The notes beneath the pieces are model-generated. The model worked only from the letters and a program-made list of their open reading frames with translations, had not been told where the DNA came from and did no database searches. The position numbers and the translations under genes were made by a program. This document shows positions 1 through 11,330 of a stretch of 64,000 nucleotides of DNA, in pieces. Position 1 is the first letter of the stretch. Every line of letters starts with the position of its first letter. The stretch is from Rhynchospora pubera (taxonomy: Eukaryota > Streptophyta > Magnoliopsida > Poales > Cyperaceae): the NCBI GenBank assembly GCA_028095005.1, contig CM051460.1:62535676-62599675 (forward strand), read 5' to 3'.

Positions 1-474
1 AAAGGCATAAACTGACAAGCCATTTAAAGTATCTGCGGCACCAGTCAAGTCAGCCAAATCCTCCACCCCTATGTGAAAGAGCCTGCCAAAAAGATAAGAA
101 GAGGCAGAAGGAGTATCATGGTGGTCAAATGTGACGCGGAGGTTAGCATAAAATAGCTTGGTGATGTCCGGATGGTAAGGGGTATCAAGCTGGGATAGGC
201 CATGAAGGCTCCAGGCATTAAGCCACCCTGTTATCAAATTCATATAAGGGGTGGTGAAACGCCCCTGAGGATGGAAGAAAAAGCAGGCGGAAACTTCACG
301 CCCCCCTTCACCAATGTTACTTTGATAACACTCAAAAGCCTCGTCATCTCGAAACAGATAACGGTTGCCTGGGTCATATGACCAGTTAGGCTTGGAAGGT
401 GACGCGCCTTGGACAGAGGAACTACCCTCATCTCTGGGACGCTTGGGATTCCTTGGATCTATGACGCCGGCCAT
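1..474 (-). CDS. Putative plant transposon protein, N-terminal part (runs off the window)
   Basis: An open frame of 158 codons begins at an ATG at 474 (read leftward) and continues without a stop past base 1, so the gene is cut by the window edge. The visible protein starts MAGVIDPRNPKRPRDEG, with a basic nuclear-signal-like PKRPRDE, followed by a region with FRDDEAFECY and LFYANLR, then a SYLFGRLFHIGVEDLADLTG stretch. The 'LFYANLR ... G.. F.. ...L..L.G' pattern resembles the 'putative plant transposon protein' domain that accompanies plant retroelements. That family match is by recognition only. A TATA-like tract sits about 75-85 bp upstream of the ATG, and the only upstream neighbour on this strand is the PMD gene. 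It may be a second captured or antisense gene of the same element. The function of the domain is unknown. Confidence 0.6.
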   Translation of the reverse strand, partial: MAGVIDPRNPKRPRDEGSSSVQGASPSKPNWSYDPGNRYLFRDDEAFECYQSNIGEGGREVSACFFFHPQGRFTTPYMNLITGWLNAWSLHGLSQLDTPYHPDITKLFYANLRVTFDHHDTPSASSYLFGRLFHIGVEDLADLTGAADTLNGLSVYAF

Positions 475-545
475 GGAAAATGAAGTCCGAGAAAGAAAGT
501 TCAGAAAAAGAAGAAAATGATACGAGACACGTACGCGTGATGCCT

Positions 546-560
546 TATATATATATATAA
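546..560 (-). promoter_or_regulatory. TATA-like tract upstream of the 474 gene
   Basis: An alternating TA run (TTATATATATATATAA on the minus strand) lies 72-86 bp upstream of the ATG at 474. That is a reasonable distance for a core promoter with a 40-50 nt leader. The spacer from 561 to 890 shows no gene on either strand that I can support. Confidence 0.45.
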
Positions 561-890
561 ATGAAATTAGGGCACCAGAAAGCGTACGTCTTCTCGAATT
601 TACCCATAAATGCAAAAGATCAAGAGGCGTGGCGGTTTGCAAGGAGCATGATCGCTTCGCGATCCAAGGACTTTAATGAAAAAATGATGAACCCAATGAC
701 ACCCAAAAAAAATATAAAATCCATGCCCATAAAACAACTACAATCAAGAGCCCAACAAAGGTCCAAAACATCACATAACCAGAAAGTCCAGCCGCTACAA
801 AATCAGAAATGACCAACTAAAACCAAGTTTAAAACTAAAACCATAACAAAAGGAAAGATACAAAGCGCCAACGCGCTGCATAACTCCTAC

Positions 891-3800
891 TCAAGGGAAA
901 CCCATCATCAACTCAACCTCTCGAGAAGCGTCCGCCACGAGAGAGGCAAAACAAGGAAGGGCTAGCACTACACCTGAGAGAGCTCTCTCAGAATCATCAT
1001 CAGAATCGACCTCCCTCTGATGAGCTAACGCCCCAACTACCGGCTCAACTAACACAGTATCCGGAGATAATGGCAAACCCGCTCCACTAGCAGATGATGA
1101 CACGGCTAGAGGAGTAGAATCAATGAGAAGAGCCTCCCACTCGGAGTAATCCAGTGGCGCCTCACCAGAAAGCTCCGGAACCATGTCTGACTCAGGGAAA
1201 AGGAAATCATGGAGAGTCTGGAAGGCAAGACCGTCTGAGGGGCTCTCTCCTGAATGAAAAAGAAAAAGGTTATGATAAAAATGAAATGTACATCACGATG
1301 ACAAGGGAAATTATGGGTAAATACCTGGACATAAGATGGAGGCATGGTCCAGAATGTCTAACTCCATACCAAGGACATGGCTCGTCAGCTCATCCACACT
1401 CATGAAACTCTGAAGGGACAACTGGTATAAATGGCACAAGTCCCGTAAGCCCAAAGCCCAAAACTCAATGCTAAAGGCCATCAGGATATAAGGAAGTCGA
1501 CCTACATGAAACGTGATAAGGAAAATATAAAATGAAACGGAAGGGAAACTAAGAAAAGATCTCAATGAAATGAGGTATACCTAAACCCCGAAGCGCGGGA
1601 AAGATAGCCGGTGTCGGAGCAGTCTCACAGGAAAAGACAGTAACGGCAACAATCGCCATAGAGTCATCCGTGACAAGGAAGTCGCTCGCCTGGATAAATG
1701 GAGCCGGAGAGATCAGCCTGGGGCGCAAAATCTCTTCAAACGGCACGGCAACGGTCTCCACCTCGACCTCTTCCATCTCAATGTCCTCTGTAGCAACCGC
1801 GGACTCAGCCAGAACGGCGCTACCCCATATGCCAGAACATGCAGTCCCTGAGAAAAATGCCATGACACGTCCATAGCAAATCAAAATTAAATGGAATGAA
1901 GTCAGAAGAAAAAAAAAAGACAGAAATAACATACATGAATGTGGTGTAAGGAGAGGAGGCTCCATGGAAAAGCCGCCATCTGAAGGACTCTCCCTCAGCC
2001 GCCGTCGAAGCTCATACCGAGTTGCTTCTTCCTCCACCAAAGGATCCTCACGTTGCCTTTTCAACCGCCTAGCTGCTTCCTCAGCCAACTCATCAGGGTA
2101 TTCAGGAGAAGGACACCTTGAAGGGGCTAACTCCTCGTTTTCCACCGAAGGAGGGAGACTATGAACACCTGTGAAACCAAAATCATAACAATCCTACATT
2201 GGTGATAAAATTAAACAAAAAGGAAGAGAGATACAATACTCGAGTAGATAGCCCAGCGTCTGTAAGGCTCTGATATAAGAACTTGGGAAGACTCTCCCTC
2301 AAGAGGAGAAATACCCTCTACTTTGAAGTGAAAATGACCAAAATCATATCCACCGAGACCTGCCTCGAAAAACAAATCATCAGAAGAAAGAAAGAAAGGA
2401 ACCAGGAGGGTAATTCAAACAGGAAAGAAAAAATAACAAACCAGGGAAATGGCCGTCTGGAAGCGGAGGAGGGTCTACGTACTCCAAGGGCTTCACACCA
2501 ATCGGCACAAAACCGTCAACTCCAAAAGAATTCTTCAGTGGTCTGAAACCGCCTTGTCTAACCTCCGGATTTTGTGGAACAATCCGGGAACGAGGGTAAA
2601 CTTTCTCCTTCAGGATGGCCACGCTGACATCATGAGGAATCTTGGACCAACCTCTAAACCACCTGTCATAATCTCCAGTCAACGTCCCCTGGCGAGAAGC
2701 CGGAGGAACAATACAACTAGTGTCGGTGCCCAAACGCACTGAGAACGCACTAAAGGCCGCACACGACGGCAAAGTGACTCGAGGAGGGTCAGGAAAGCTG
2801 AAAACTGCTGGAATAGCCTGGTCATACCCAAACTGCCAAGCACAACGGTGAGGGCTGTAGACCTCATGGATCACCCTATTCCCCATGCGAATGGATAAAC
2901 ACCCCGCTCTGATACTGACGGCATAGTCTCGATCCCGCCTGTGTCGAGGGGAACACAACTTAGGGCAGGCCCCCTTCTGACGAGACGCCACGTCCTTGAC
3001 AATGTATGGCTTCCCAGTGTCTTTAGGTCATCCCTTATTGAAAGCCTCCGGGCGATAATCCACAATGTACTGACTGCTCTGAGTAAAGCACAAATGGGCG
3101 GTAATCTGATCCGGATCACGGACGGTGCAACCAGCAATATGAATCAAACCTGGCAATGACTGCCTCATGCCAGCAGAAGTCAACGGAGTATAACACTTCT
3201 CCCAGTAAAGATAAAACCAACCGGAAAGGATGTGTAAAGGCATAACCACTGTGGTCCTGGAAGGATCCCTCGAAGAAGTAAGCTCTCTCATGGACCTATA
3301 AAGGTTCACTAAAGCTGGAATAGCCAATGAGACCCGCTTACCGCGAGCCAAGGCATTCGCCACCACAAAGACCCCAGGACGGATATACCCAGCGGGCTCG
3401 TAGATAATCAAGAAATAGCACAACCACCAAGCCAAAAAGGCAGTCAGGACTGTCTCATCGTCCAACTCATGGGAACAGAAATCTGAGAATGATACCCGCT
3501 CAGAGGGGATATATGTCTTGTCGGAACCCAATTTGATCGGCTCCAAAGGATTAGCAAAACGCGCAGCCCTCTTCTCAGGTATCAAGTCCGTGAAATAGCG
3601 AACCCAGTCTCTCAACGGGACATCCCTGTCCAAACCACGCTGACCACGTGACATAGCAATCTCATAATAAATCCGGAAAACTGCCCGAAGTGATGAAGAA
3701 TGCAGAGGGAGCCCCTTGTGATCAGGACCATAAAGCTCAAAATCAGGCGGTACCCTCTCCTCATAAACCAACCCCTCTACTGGCACCCCCATGAGGCCAG

Positions 3801-4494
3801 ACATCTGCTGAAGATCGATGGTGGCGTCGCGATCCTCTAAGGGAAAGGTATTATGAACATAATTCCAATTGGAGGCCATTGCTTTCAGAAGATTGGAACT
3901 CCATGTATACTCAAACAAAGCCAAAATCACACCTCCAAAAATCTCAACCTTATCCAATTTCTTCCCCATACTGCACAAGACATATCGGGTCCATTCAACT
4001 TGCCCGGGACTCCATTTCAAATCACCCTGAACCCTCAAATTCCCAGGAAACCAAGGGATAACATGCCCCTCCATCATCTCCATACTCAACAAGTGAAAAT
4101 CAGCAGAAAAAGTAGAACGACCAGTGGGGCTCAGAAAAATACCTGCAAGGTCACCGGAGGGAATACCACGCCTATCTCGACCAATGGAACAATGAGAGGT
4201 GTAATACCTGTCTCGGCGCTCCTCAGTGCGTGAAGGAGGGTCAACAGCAAGGCTTGGATAGTCATAGATGGCCGGTAAGGGTAAACGGTTGTGTCGAACC
4301 AAAAGCCCGTGAAAATTATCCCTTCCTCTGAGAATAGCACGCCTCCATAGACGGTGAAGGTGCACATGAACCTTCTGAGGATCCAAATAATCATTGATAT
4401 AAGACTCAATGGCCTCATCCGAAGGACCATAGAAACCCGTCCTGACAATCTCGAACCGGGGGACAGTATCATAAATCTCATCGACCGAAGCCAT
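891..4494 (-). pseudogene. PMD-like transposon gene, six exons, one in-frame TGA
   Basis: Six exons can be joined by GT-AG introns in one continuous frame: 4494-2442, 2320-2240, 2168-1935, 1847-1581, 1501-1325 and 1249-891. They total 3171 bases, or 1057 codons including the stop. Frame is kept at all five junctions, which supports the model. The long first exon carries features of the plant mobile domain (PMD, 'aminotransferase-like'): FLAWWLCYFL near residue 390, RVSLAIPALVNLYRSMREL just after it, and HRCAWQFGYDQ near residue 540. The downstream exons encode acidic low-complexity sequence. The ATG at 4494 directly follows a pyrimidine tract ending CAG, so a 5' leader intron may end there. 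One TGA at 3028-3030 (codon 489) interrupts the otherwise open frame, so the copy is probably dead. PMD proteins occur in plant transposons and as domesticated genes such as MAIN and MAIL1; I see no evidence of domestication here. Confidence 0.62.
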
Positions 4495-4624
4495 AATTAC
4501 CTGCAAAAAAAAAGGGGGGGCGAAAGCCATGTCAAATATCCAGAAAATGCCCACAAATTACTAAGAAAATGCCTAGAAATTAGGGACACCAGAGTAGACT
4601 GATCGATATATCTCACAGTCCACT

Positions 4625-5465
4625 CTGGTGGGGGGCATTTGTTTGCCTCTAAATTCTGTTGCACAAAATCCTAAACGATTTCCTATCTTATCACCAAAAT
4701 CCAAAACCATATGATCAAAATCCCATCCACATAACCAATGACCCAGCAAAATAGCCCTGATAATTGGTCATAATGCATGAAAGGAAAACACAGAAATTCT
4801 TGAAAAAATGGACAGTAAATTAATTAATTACGAGGAATGCCATTATGTGCCCATGATATCCTTTTAATTAATTACCGGAGTCCTAAAAATAGAAAATTTG
4901 TGGCAGCTAAATTCTTCATATTTTTATGAGAAACCATGCAAAATTTCATGACAAATTGACCTATGGAAGGGCACCAAACAATTTTTCTAAAAACAAAGCA
5001 GCTTAATTATCCTCAAAATTCAGTTAAATGGACAGCTCCATTTTGAAACAAATGGAGGTAAACTCCACATAAATGGAGATAACCCCGGATGGTCCCTTAA
5101 GGGAAATAATAAAATTCGTTCTGGGCTGAGATTGAGGCCCATCTGAGTTATATACTGGCCCGGTTCGATTAATAAAATCCCATCAATCCGACGGCCTTGA
5201 TAAATTCCCATAATACTATCCAAAATCAACGGACAGATTGCGACCTTAATTCAAAATATTGGATATGATTTTCTGATTGGCTAAGACAGAGGGACCCATC
5301 TATTCCCGTAAAAAAAAAAAAAAAGAAAAGGAGAAAGGAGAAAGGATGGAACAGTACTATCTGACAGCCTTCGTACGCCGGCGTGGGAGGGGATTCGCCG
5401 TCGCTCTGCGTCGCCCCAGCTCCAATTGACCTCACCAATAGAAAGGCAATGATCTCGTCAACACA
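4625..5465 (+). repeat. Candidate LTR preceded by a polypurine-like tract
   Basis: GGTGGGGGGCATT at 4627-4639 resembles a polypurine tract and is followed at 4640 by TGTTTGCC, a plausible LTR start. A TATA-like GTTATATACT lies near 5136, and AACA at 5460-5463 could end an LTR of about 824 bp. TGGTGCCAGACTC a few bases later could be a primer-binding site. If both signals are real, this LTR follows one internal region (with the PMD genes antisense) and precedes another. No second LTR copy exists in the window to confirm the ends, so boundaries are tentative. Confidence 0.35.
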
Positions 5466-7440
5466 ATGGTGCCAGACTCGACAGCAAATGGTGACCAAGT
5501 CTCTCAATGACTGAAAAGGAATAGAATAGCAGTTAAAGTGAATTCGCTCGGAATTTTGCTAAATAGATGAGAAATTGCTAAGAATGCATACTTAGAAAGT
5601 CTTGTTGGATTTACAAAGAAAGAACGAGGGAGCAATTTTGGGTTAATTGGGACTATTGGAAGTATTGACACCCATGGCCATGGCGAAAGCTTCGGAAGCA
5701 GGAGAGGTAGGCAACAGAAGTTGATGTTGCACTAATTACTGAGTTGGGATAACCCTCTACTGCCTTGCCACTATCATATTCATATAATGGTAAGTGAGAG
5801 AACACCAAGGAGGATGATTGGCGTTTGCACTGGAGATGGCCAGTAGAACGAAATAGAGTAAAAAAGAGATGAATGGAGAAGAGAAATTCCCTCTCTGACC
5901 TATGCACTGAAAAGGAGGTTCTAGGCTCGTCAGGGCAGTGTACCATGCGTACAGAGAAGTAATTGAGGAAGGGGGAATTTTTCCAGTCAATTCGACTCTC
6001 AACCGTTGATTCCCAAATAATCATTCCTCCCCCTGAGCACAGTACAAGGCATTGAATGATATACGGAAAAGGAGATAAAGTGAATGTAGCATCAAGGGCT
6101 TCCTTTTTCCAATAAGTGCATCGACAGCCGTTCATCTGTATACAGAAAATGAAGAAAACATGATGAGTGACTGGATGCAATTAAAATAGGTGACACATAT
6201 GTGTCCAGCATGCAGATGATCATCAAACATCCATGGGCACCTGGAAAAGCATACCATGCGTGATGCAATGGGGGCAAATCAGGAAATTGAAGAAAGGACA
6301 AAAGTTTAAAATCCATAAAACATGCACACAAAAGCCTCAAATTCCAAATGTACCCCTCATATCCTATCTGAGATTGTTGCAGGTGGGGCTGTCCCAAGGG
6401 GTTAAGGCATGTTTATATGTCAAAAAATTATGTCAACTGTGATTAAAGAACAATAGGATTAATGCTGCCAAGGCAAATTTTGAGTGTTGAGATCAATAGA
6501 ACAGTAGTCAATGAAAAGGGGCAGCACATGTGTGCACTATATCTCCCTTCTGTAAGCATGGATAAGGTGAAGAAAAATGTTTATCTCCCCTGGCATGAGC
6601 CCCACTTGTCATACAAAAAAGGGGAGGAAGGATTAGCAAACAGGCGTGTTACCCAAACAGCAAATATGATACTCAGCCATCAAAATTATGCCAAATGTCA
6701 AATAGAGAAACATAATTCCAGATTTGCCCCTGAGTAACAAAGGAGATATGCACATGTTAGAAGGGTGTTAAGGGAAATTACCTTTCACTAAGGGAGCCTC
6801 CAGTTGAAAACTTATGGGGGAATGAATGAAGGCATGCTGCCAATGTGCCAGACCTACAACCCTATAGCCACAGCTATGCATCAAAGAAGATCCCCCTCTA
6901 TGTAAATCACAGCCACTCATCAATCTGTGAGTCAATAGATGGAAGACAACACATCAATTGGCGCCAGGATAGGTGTAACTCCCCCTCCAAGCATCCTGTA
7001 CAAAAGAGTAAAAGTTCAAAGGACAAATGTCATATCCTTATTGGCCAGTGAAAAGAAGTAAAAAGAGAAAGGTGATGATGGAGCTGTAAAAGTATGGCGG
7101 CAACCTCACCTCACATCCAGTCCCTCCATGCCAAATCTGAAGAAGGAGATGCTGCCATGTGTCAAGGAGATGAAGCCAAGCCCTAAGGATTTCAGCTATA
7201 AAAGAAGACCAAGAGTAAGAAGAAAAAGGAGGAGAAGCCAAAATTCTGTTAAAATTTTCTGCTACACTATTGTAATAAAAAAAAAACAAGGAAAAGCAAG
7301 TTTAAAAGGAAGGTAGGGATCCCATTGTATCAAGTTCAATACACAAAGTTCAATTCCTGATAACTATTTCTCTTGCTTTCTTTGCTTTCAGCTTTTGAGT
7401 TTTTTTTATTTCTTCTCACTAATTGAAGCCAAGTGTGAAA
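5466..7440. other. Gene-free repeat sequence
   Basis: No convincing coding sequence is present on either strand. Short open frames here lack recognisable motifs and are interrupted. It may be the leader or non-coding interior of the element that begins near 4640. Confidence 0.4.
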
Positions 7441-7475
7441 CATAAAAATTTTCTGATATTCTGGGTGCTCAGAAG

Positions 7476-7518
7476 CATAGGTGAGGGGTGCTTGCCAGAG
7501 AGCGCACACTCACCTATG
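7476..7518. other. Hairpin 1 of 3 with shared apical sequence
   Basis: Arms CATAGGTGAG (7476-7485) and CTCACCTATG (7509-7518) pair perfectly over 10 bp around a 23-nt apical segment (7486-7508) that begins GGGTGCTTGCC and ends GAGAGCGCACA. Inside it, GTGC and GCAC can form a second short stem. GTGCTC (7465-7470) and GAGTCAC (7524-7530) could extend the stem outward with a bulge. Confidence 0.6.
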
Positions 7519-7584
7519 TCAATGAGTCACTCAACATCCTAAAAATGCCAAGAAGTGAAGTAATAATAAGGTTCTATGATGAAG

Positions 7585-7643
7585 CACAACTTTGTGTATG
7601 AGGGGTGCTTGCCAGAGAGCGCACACTCATGCACCTGGTTGTG
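7585..7643. other. Hairpin 2 of 3 with shared apical sequence
   Basis: Arms GTGTATGAG (7594-7602) and CTCATGCAC (7626-7634) pair over 9 bp with one G-T wobble. The 23-nt apical segment (7603-7625) is identical to hairpin 1. An outer stem, CACAAC (7585-7590) with GTTGTG (7638-7643), follows a 3-by-3 internal loop. The stem sequences differ from those of hairpins 1 and 3. Confidence 0.6.
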
Positions 7644-7761
7644 TTTTAATATGAATAATAGTCATCTTAAGAATTATATGTAAAACCTGTATCCAAAGGG
7701 TTCTAAAAAAAGGGGAGTGAAGAATCAAGCTGTTAACATATATAGTAAAGTCAGGAAGGAG

Positions 7762-7824
7762 GACATGACTCCACACATGAGGGGTGCTTGCCTGAGAGCG
7801 CACACTCATGTGTTCAGTCATGTC
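7762..7824. other. Hairpin 3 of 3 with shared apical sequence
   Basis: Inner arms ACACATGAG (7773-7781) and CTCATGTGT (7805-7813) pair perfectly. After a 2-by-2 internal loop, outer arms GACATGACT (7762-7770) and AGTCATGTC (7816-7824) also pair perfectly. The apical 23 nt (7782-7804) differ from hairpins 1 and 2 at one base (T for A in GCCTGAG). Confidence 0.6.
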
Positions 7825-9460
7825 TCAACCTTGCTAATGGTAGCATTAAGTGCCATGCACAAAATAAAGGTCAAACAAGGGTAAAGTTCATAGAAATGTT
7901 GGAAAGTAAAGAACCAGGGGTATATCTGTCAAAAAAAAATTACATAATGAAAGTAATAGGTGGAAGGCAGTAAGTTTAATGTCATGTTCTCCTTGTTAAC
8001 TAAAAAAAAAACACTTAATACTCATAATCATGTCTTAAAAATGAAATAGTATAGTGAAACCTTTTTTTTTTTAAAAAAAAAAAGGAGGAGGGGCAGTAAG
8101 GATAGTAAGTTCCAAGGTTTGTCTAATTGCCATACTTCTTTAAGATTTTGCAAAAAAAAAAGAGAATACTTCACTAAGGTTATAAAAGGAAACATGAATT
8201 AGATATGTTCCAAATGCAACTATGGCCAAGGCTATGAGATTGAGGATGGCATATGTGACATGTATAAAAGGTGCCTCCATAGTGTGATAAAAATTGGTAT
8301 CAGTAATAACAATGCTCAATAGTAAAATAAAGGGGAGGGGGAAATCTGTACCAAGTAAGTCAGGGTGAAGTTCTAAGCCATGGTTCAAGTGAATGAGATA
8401 AAGCCTAGACATGAAGAGTCCCAATTGCCAAAACATGTTACAAGAATATGCCAAAAATCTAAATTGAAATCAATATTCAGTGAAATCTCAAAATTAAACC
8501 AAGATAGCTTACAGTAATGCACTAAACCACATCAAGTAATAAGTAATAGTAGGGCATGTGCATGACAAAGTGGGGATGGGTGTTACTCATTGAAGTCAAG
8601 TTGTAAAATATGAAACCAGACCCTGGGTTCGAGCTATGGTTAAATTGCAACATCTATACTTCTCTCTGTCATTGCAAATACCCCAGGAAAACCCCTCAAT
8701 GCTCAGGAAGCACCTCTCATTTGAGAATCCTCCCTCTTGATCTCCAATTTACTCCCCGAGGGTGTTGTCAGACCATGATCGAAACATGAAGAAACCTGAC
8801 CAATTGGGTAGATATGACCAAAATTGGAGGTTGGATGAAGAAGAGGGTAAGAAGATGACTCTGCAGAACCAACTCATGGCCTAAACGGTGGTCGGAACCG
8901 CCGGGTCAACCCCCGTTGCCGTCAAGTCAACAGAGACGGAGGAGGGAAGGGAGTTGAAATGGTGTAGATACTGAACGAACTCAGAACTCCATTAAGCCTC
9001 ACTGACGAGTGGGACCCACGAAGCCAGTCCGACCCAAACTCAAATTCCTCCGGCTCACAAGTACGAGCGAAAGCCGGGTGACTCGACCAGCTACTGCCTT
9101 CAGTGATTTAGGAGGATCTTCTGTGACGCCGGCAGTATGATGAATCCCTGACAAGCACAATACAAAACAGCAAACCCAGCCAATCAAAAAATTCTGCTAC
9201 GCAGGAAACTTCAAAAATACATTAAAAATAGCTAGATTATCAGAAAAATTCCCATAAAATATCAAAATGTCAAGGAAAATATGAGGAATATTTTGATGTG
9301 TTATGTTATGCTAAAACACCAAAGTACAAAATATTTTAAAATTAATAGGTTTAAGGGATAACCATAAGTAAAAAAAATATATAATAATAATAATAATGAT
9401 AAATGATAAATTTATATTTATATGGTTAAATAAAAAAAAAGAAAAGAAAATAAAGCAAAA
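7825..9460. other. Gene-free sequence, probably decayed retroelement
   Basis: No coding sequence is supported. Homopolymer A/T runs near 7990-8160 and a GC-richer stretch at 8880-9140 resembling LTR or leader DNA are the only visible landmarks. A similar GC-richer stretch recurs at 15.2-15.75 kb before another AT-rich block. Confidence 0.35.
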
Positions 9461-9469
9461 AAAAAAAAT

Positions 9470-9570
9470 CATTTCGAACATTTTATGTTCTGGACAGCAG
9501 GTACATTTGAACATATTATGTTCTGGACAGCAGGTACATCTGACATTCCTTGTTTTGAACAACAGGCACA
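9470..9570 (+). repeat. Three tandem copies of a ~37-bp unit
   Basis: The phrase TATGTTCTGGACAGCAGGTA occurs twice (near 9485 and 9518), followed by a diverged third copy (TTGTTTTGAACAACAGGCAC). From there to about 9944 lies a degenerate field of 'aactcaaaagtc'-like words leading into the 16-bp array. Confidence 0.7.
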
Positions 9571-9944
9571 GTCAAGCATTAAAATTTGCAAACAAAATTG
9601 AAATCACCAAGAAGGTCAACGATAAGTTTAAAAGTACAAATTTAAAAGTCTAAACTCAAAAGTCCAAAATCCTAAAGTGAAAATTAAAAATCCAAACACC
9701 GAAAATCTAAAACTCAAAAGTCACAACTAAAAAGTCCAAAGTCCAGAATGCCAGAATTCAAAAGTTCAAACCAAGCTCAAACTTTAAACCAAAGTCCGAA
9801 AAACCAAAACTCAAAAGCCCAACTCAAAAGTCAAGCTCCAAAAGTGTTAGCTTAAAATGCAAGACTCAAAAGTCAAACTCAAAGTATAAGACTCAAAGTC
9901 AAACTCAAAGTTCAAACTTCTAATGCAAAATCAAAAGTCAAAAC

Positions 9945-10365
9945 TTCAAAATAACACAAAGTCAAAATGACACAAAGTCAAAATGACACAAAGTCAAAAT
10001 GACACAAAGTCAAAATGACACAAAGTCAAAATGACACAAAGTCAAAATGACATAAAGTCAAAATGACACAAAGTCAAAATGACACAAAGTCAAAATGACA
10101 TAAAGTCAAAATGACACAAAGTCTAAAAATGACACAAAGTCAAAATGACATAAAGTCAAAATAACACAAAGTCTAAAAATGACACAAAGTCTAAAAATGA
10201 CACAAAGTCTAAATGACACAAAGTCTAAAAATGACACAAAGTCAAAAGGACACAAAGTCTAAAAGTGACACTAAGTCAAAATGACACAAAGGCCAAATGG
10301 CACAAAGCCTAAAAGTGACCCAAAAGACACAAAGTCTAAAGTGACATAAAGTCTTAAAAGTCAAA
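9945..10365 (+). repeat. 16-bp tandem array (about 26 units)
   Basis: The unit TCAAAATGACACAAAG repeats with a 16-bp period, cleanest from 9961 to about 10120. Later units gain or lose one or two bases (TCTAAAAATGACACAAAG) and become diverged near 10300. The gradient from regular centre to degenerate flanks is typical of a minisatellite grown inside a retroelement non-coding region. Confidence 0.9.
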
Positions 10366-10472
10366 AGTTCGTCCCTTCAAGACTGCATCGCGTTTCGCCC
10401 TGAAGGAGACATCCTCCCGATGTTCAGATTGAGAAAAAGGAAAAGTCAATTCTGAATTATCACTGAAGTTCC

Positions 10473-10830
10473 TGTCAAGAGAAGGCATAGCGCATCTGTA
10501 CTCGCAACTTGAACGAAAATCCCAACAAAATCTCCAAGTTACTCAAAACGATTGAGAACTGACCTAGAATACCCTATTTTCTAGCGTTGGACTCAAATCT
10601 AACAGCCTGTTTCTACAAGTCCACAGCATGTTTGACCAGAAGCAGACCGAAATCTGATGCTCAGGTGACCAGAAGAAAAGTCAACCAGTGGCCATCACCC
10701 AAGTTCATGTCAAGAGAAGGCATAGCGCATCTGTACTCAAGGCTTGAACGAAATCCCAAAATCTCTAAATCTCTAAACGATTGAGGATTGATCTAGGATA
10801 CCAAATTTCCTAGCATCGAACTCAAAAATC
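10473..10830 (+). repeat. Two diverged tandem copies of a ~232-bp unit
   Basis: GTCAAGAGAAGGCATAGCGC followed by ATCTGTACTC occurs near 10476 and again near 10708. Each is followed by a matching TTGAACGAAA...CGATTGAG...GA.CTAG.ATACC stretch. The copies are clearly homologous but diverged. Both contain a GGCATAGCGCAT word related to the motif array at 13.76-14.28 kb. Confidence 0.75.
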
Positions 10831-11059
10831 TCTGTAACGGCACTAAGCCTGACACAGCAAAGCAAAAGCAAACTAAATGTCTTAAAATGTGAAACTAAAG
10901 GATTAAACCACATCATCCATGTTTGCATGGTTTTGTTAAAATAGCTGCCCTTCTGCAGTGCTTTTCACCCCGAAACTCCTTATCAAGACACAATCCTTTT
11001 AAAATGGACTTCATCCACTTACTGCATTTAAACTTTGATTATCCCGATCTAGAGGTGCT

Positions 11060-11330
11060 CTTGGCTCAGGCCGTAACTGAGTCCGGAGGTAATTAACAGT
11101 AGGGGCTTGCGCCTGCTGGAAAAAAAAGGACCTACGACAAACAATCAACTCTCGAGGTACTTGGAGCCGCATTAGTGCCCTTCGCTCGTTTGGAATGGGC
11201 AGTAACGACGGGTCTCAAGATGCTCGAGGGGTATCTGATCCGCATTTTCTTCGCCCCATAGAGGACTATCTGATCTTCCGTGGTCGGACTGAAAAAGGTG
11301 CGAGACATTGGACTGAAAAAGTGCGAGACA
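11060..11330 (+). repeat. Retroelement non-coding module, copy 1
   Basis: AATTAACAGTAGGGGCTTGC, then GCCTGCTGG and a purine run, is matched near 17080-17110 (AATTAACAGTAGGGACTTGC). The two copies lie about 6 kb apart in the same orientation, each downstream of a simple-sequence or tandem-repeat field. This suggests two diverged copies of one non-autonomous or decayed element. Confidence 0.55.

Noticed and set aside
3028..3030. TGA as evidence of an intron or frameshift in the PMD gene
   Set aside because: The frame continues unchanged on both sides (same phase) and no GT-AG pair removes the codon cleanly, so a nonsense change is simpler.
9945..10365. CRISPR-like array
   Set aside because: The 16-bp units are contiguous with no unique spacers; it is a minisatellite in eukaryotic DNA.
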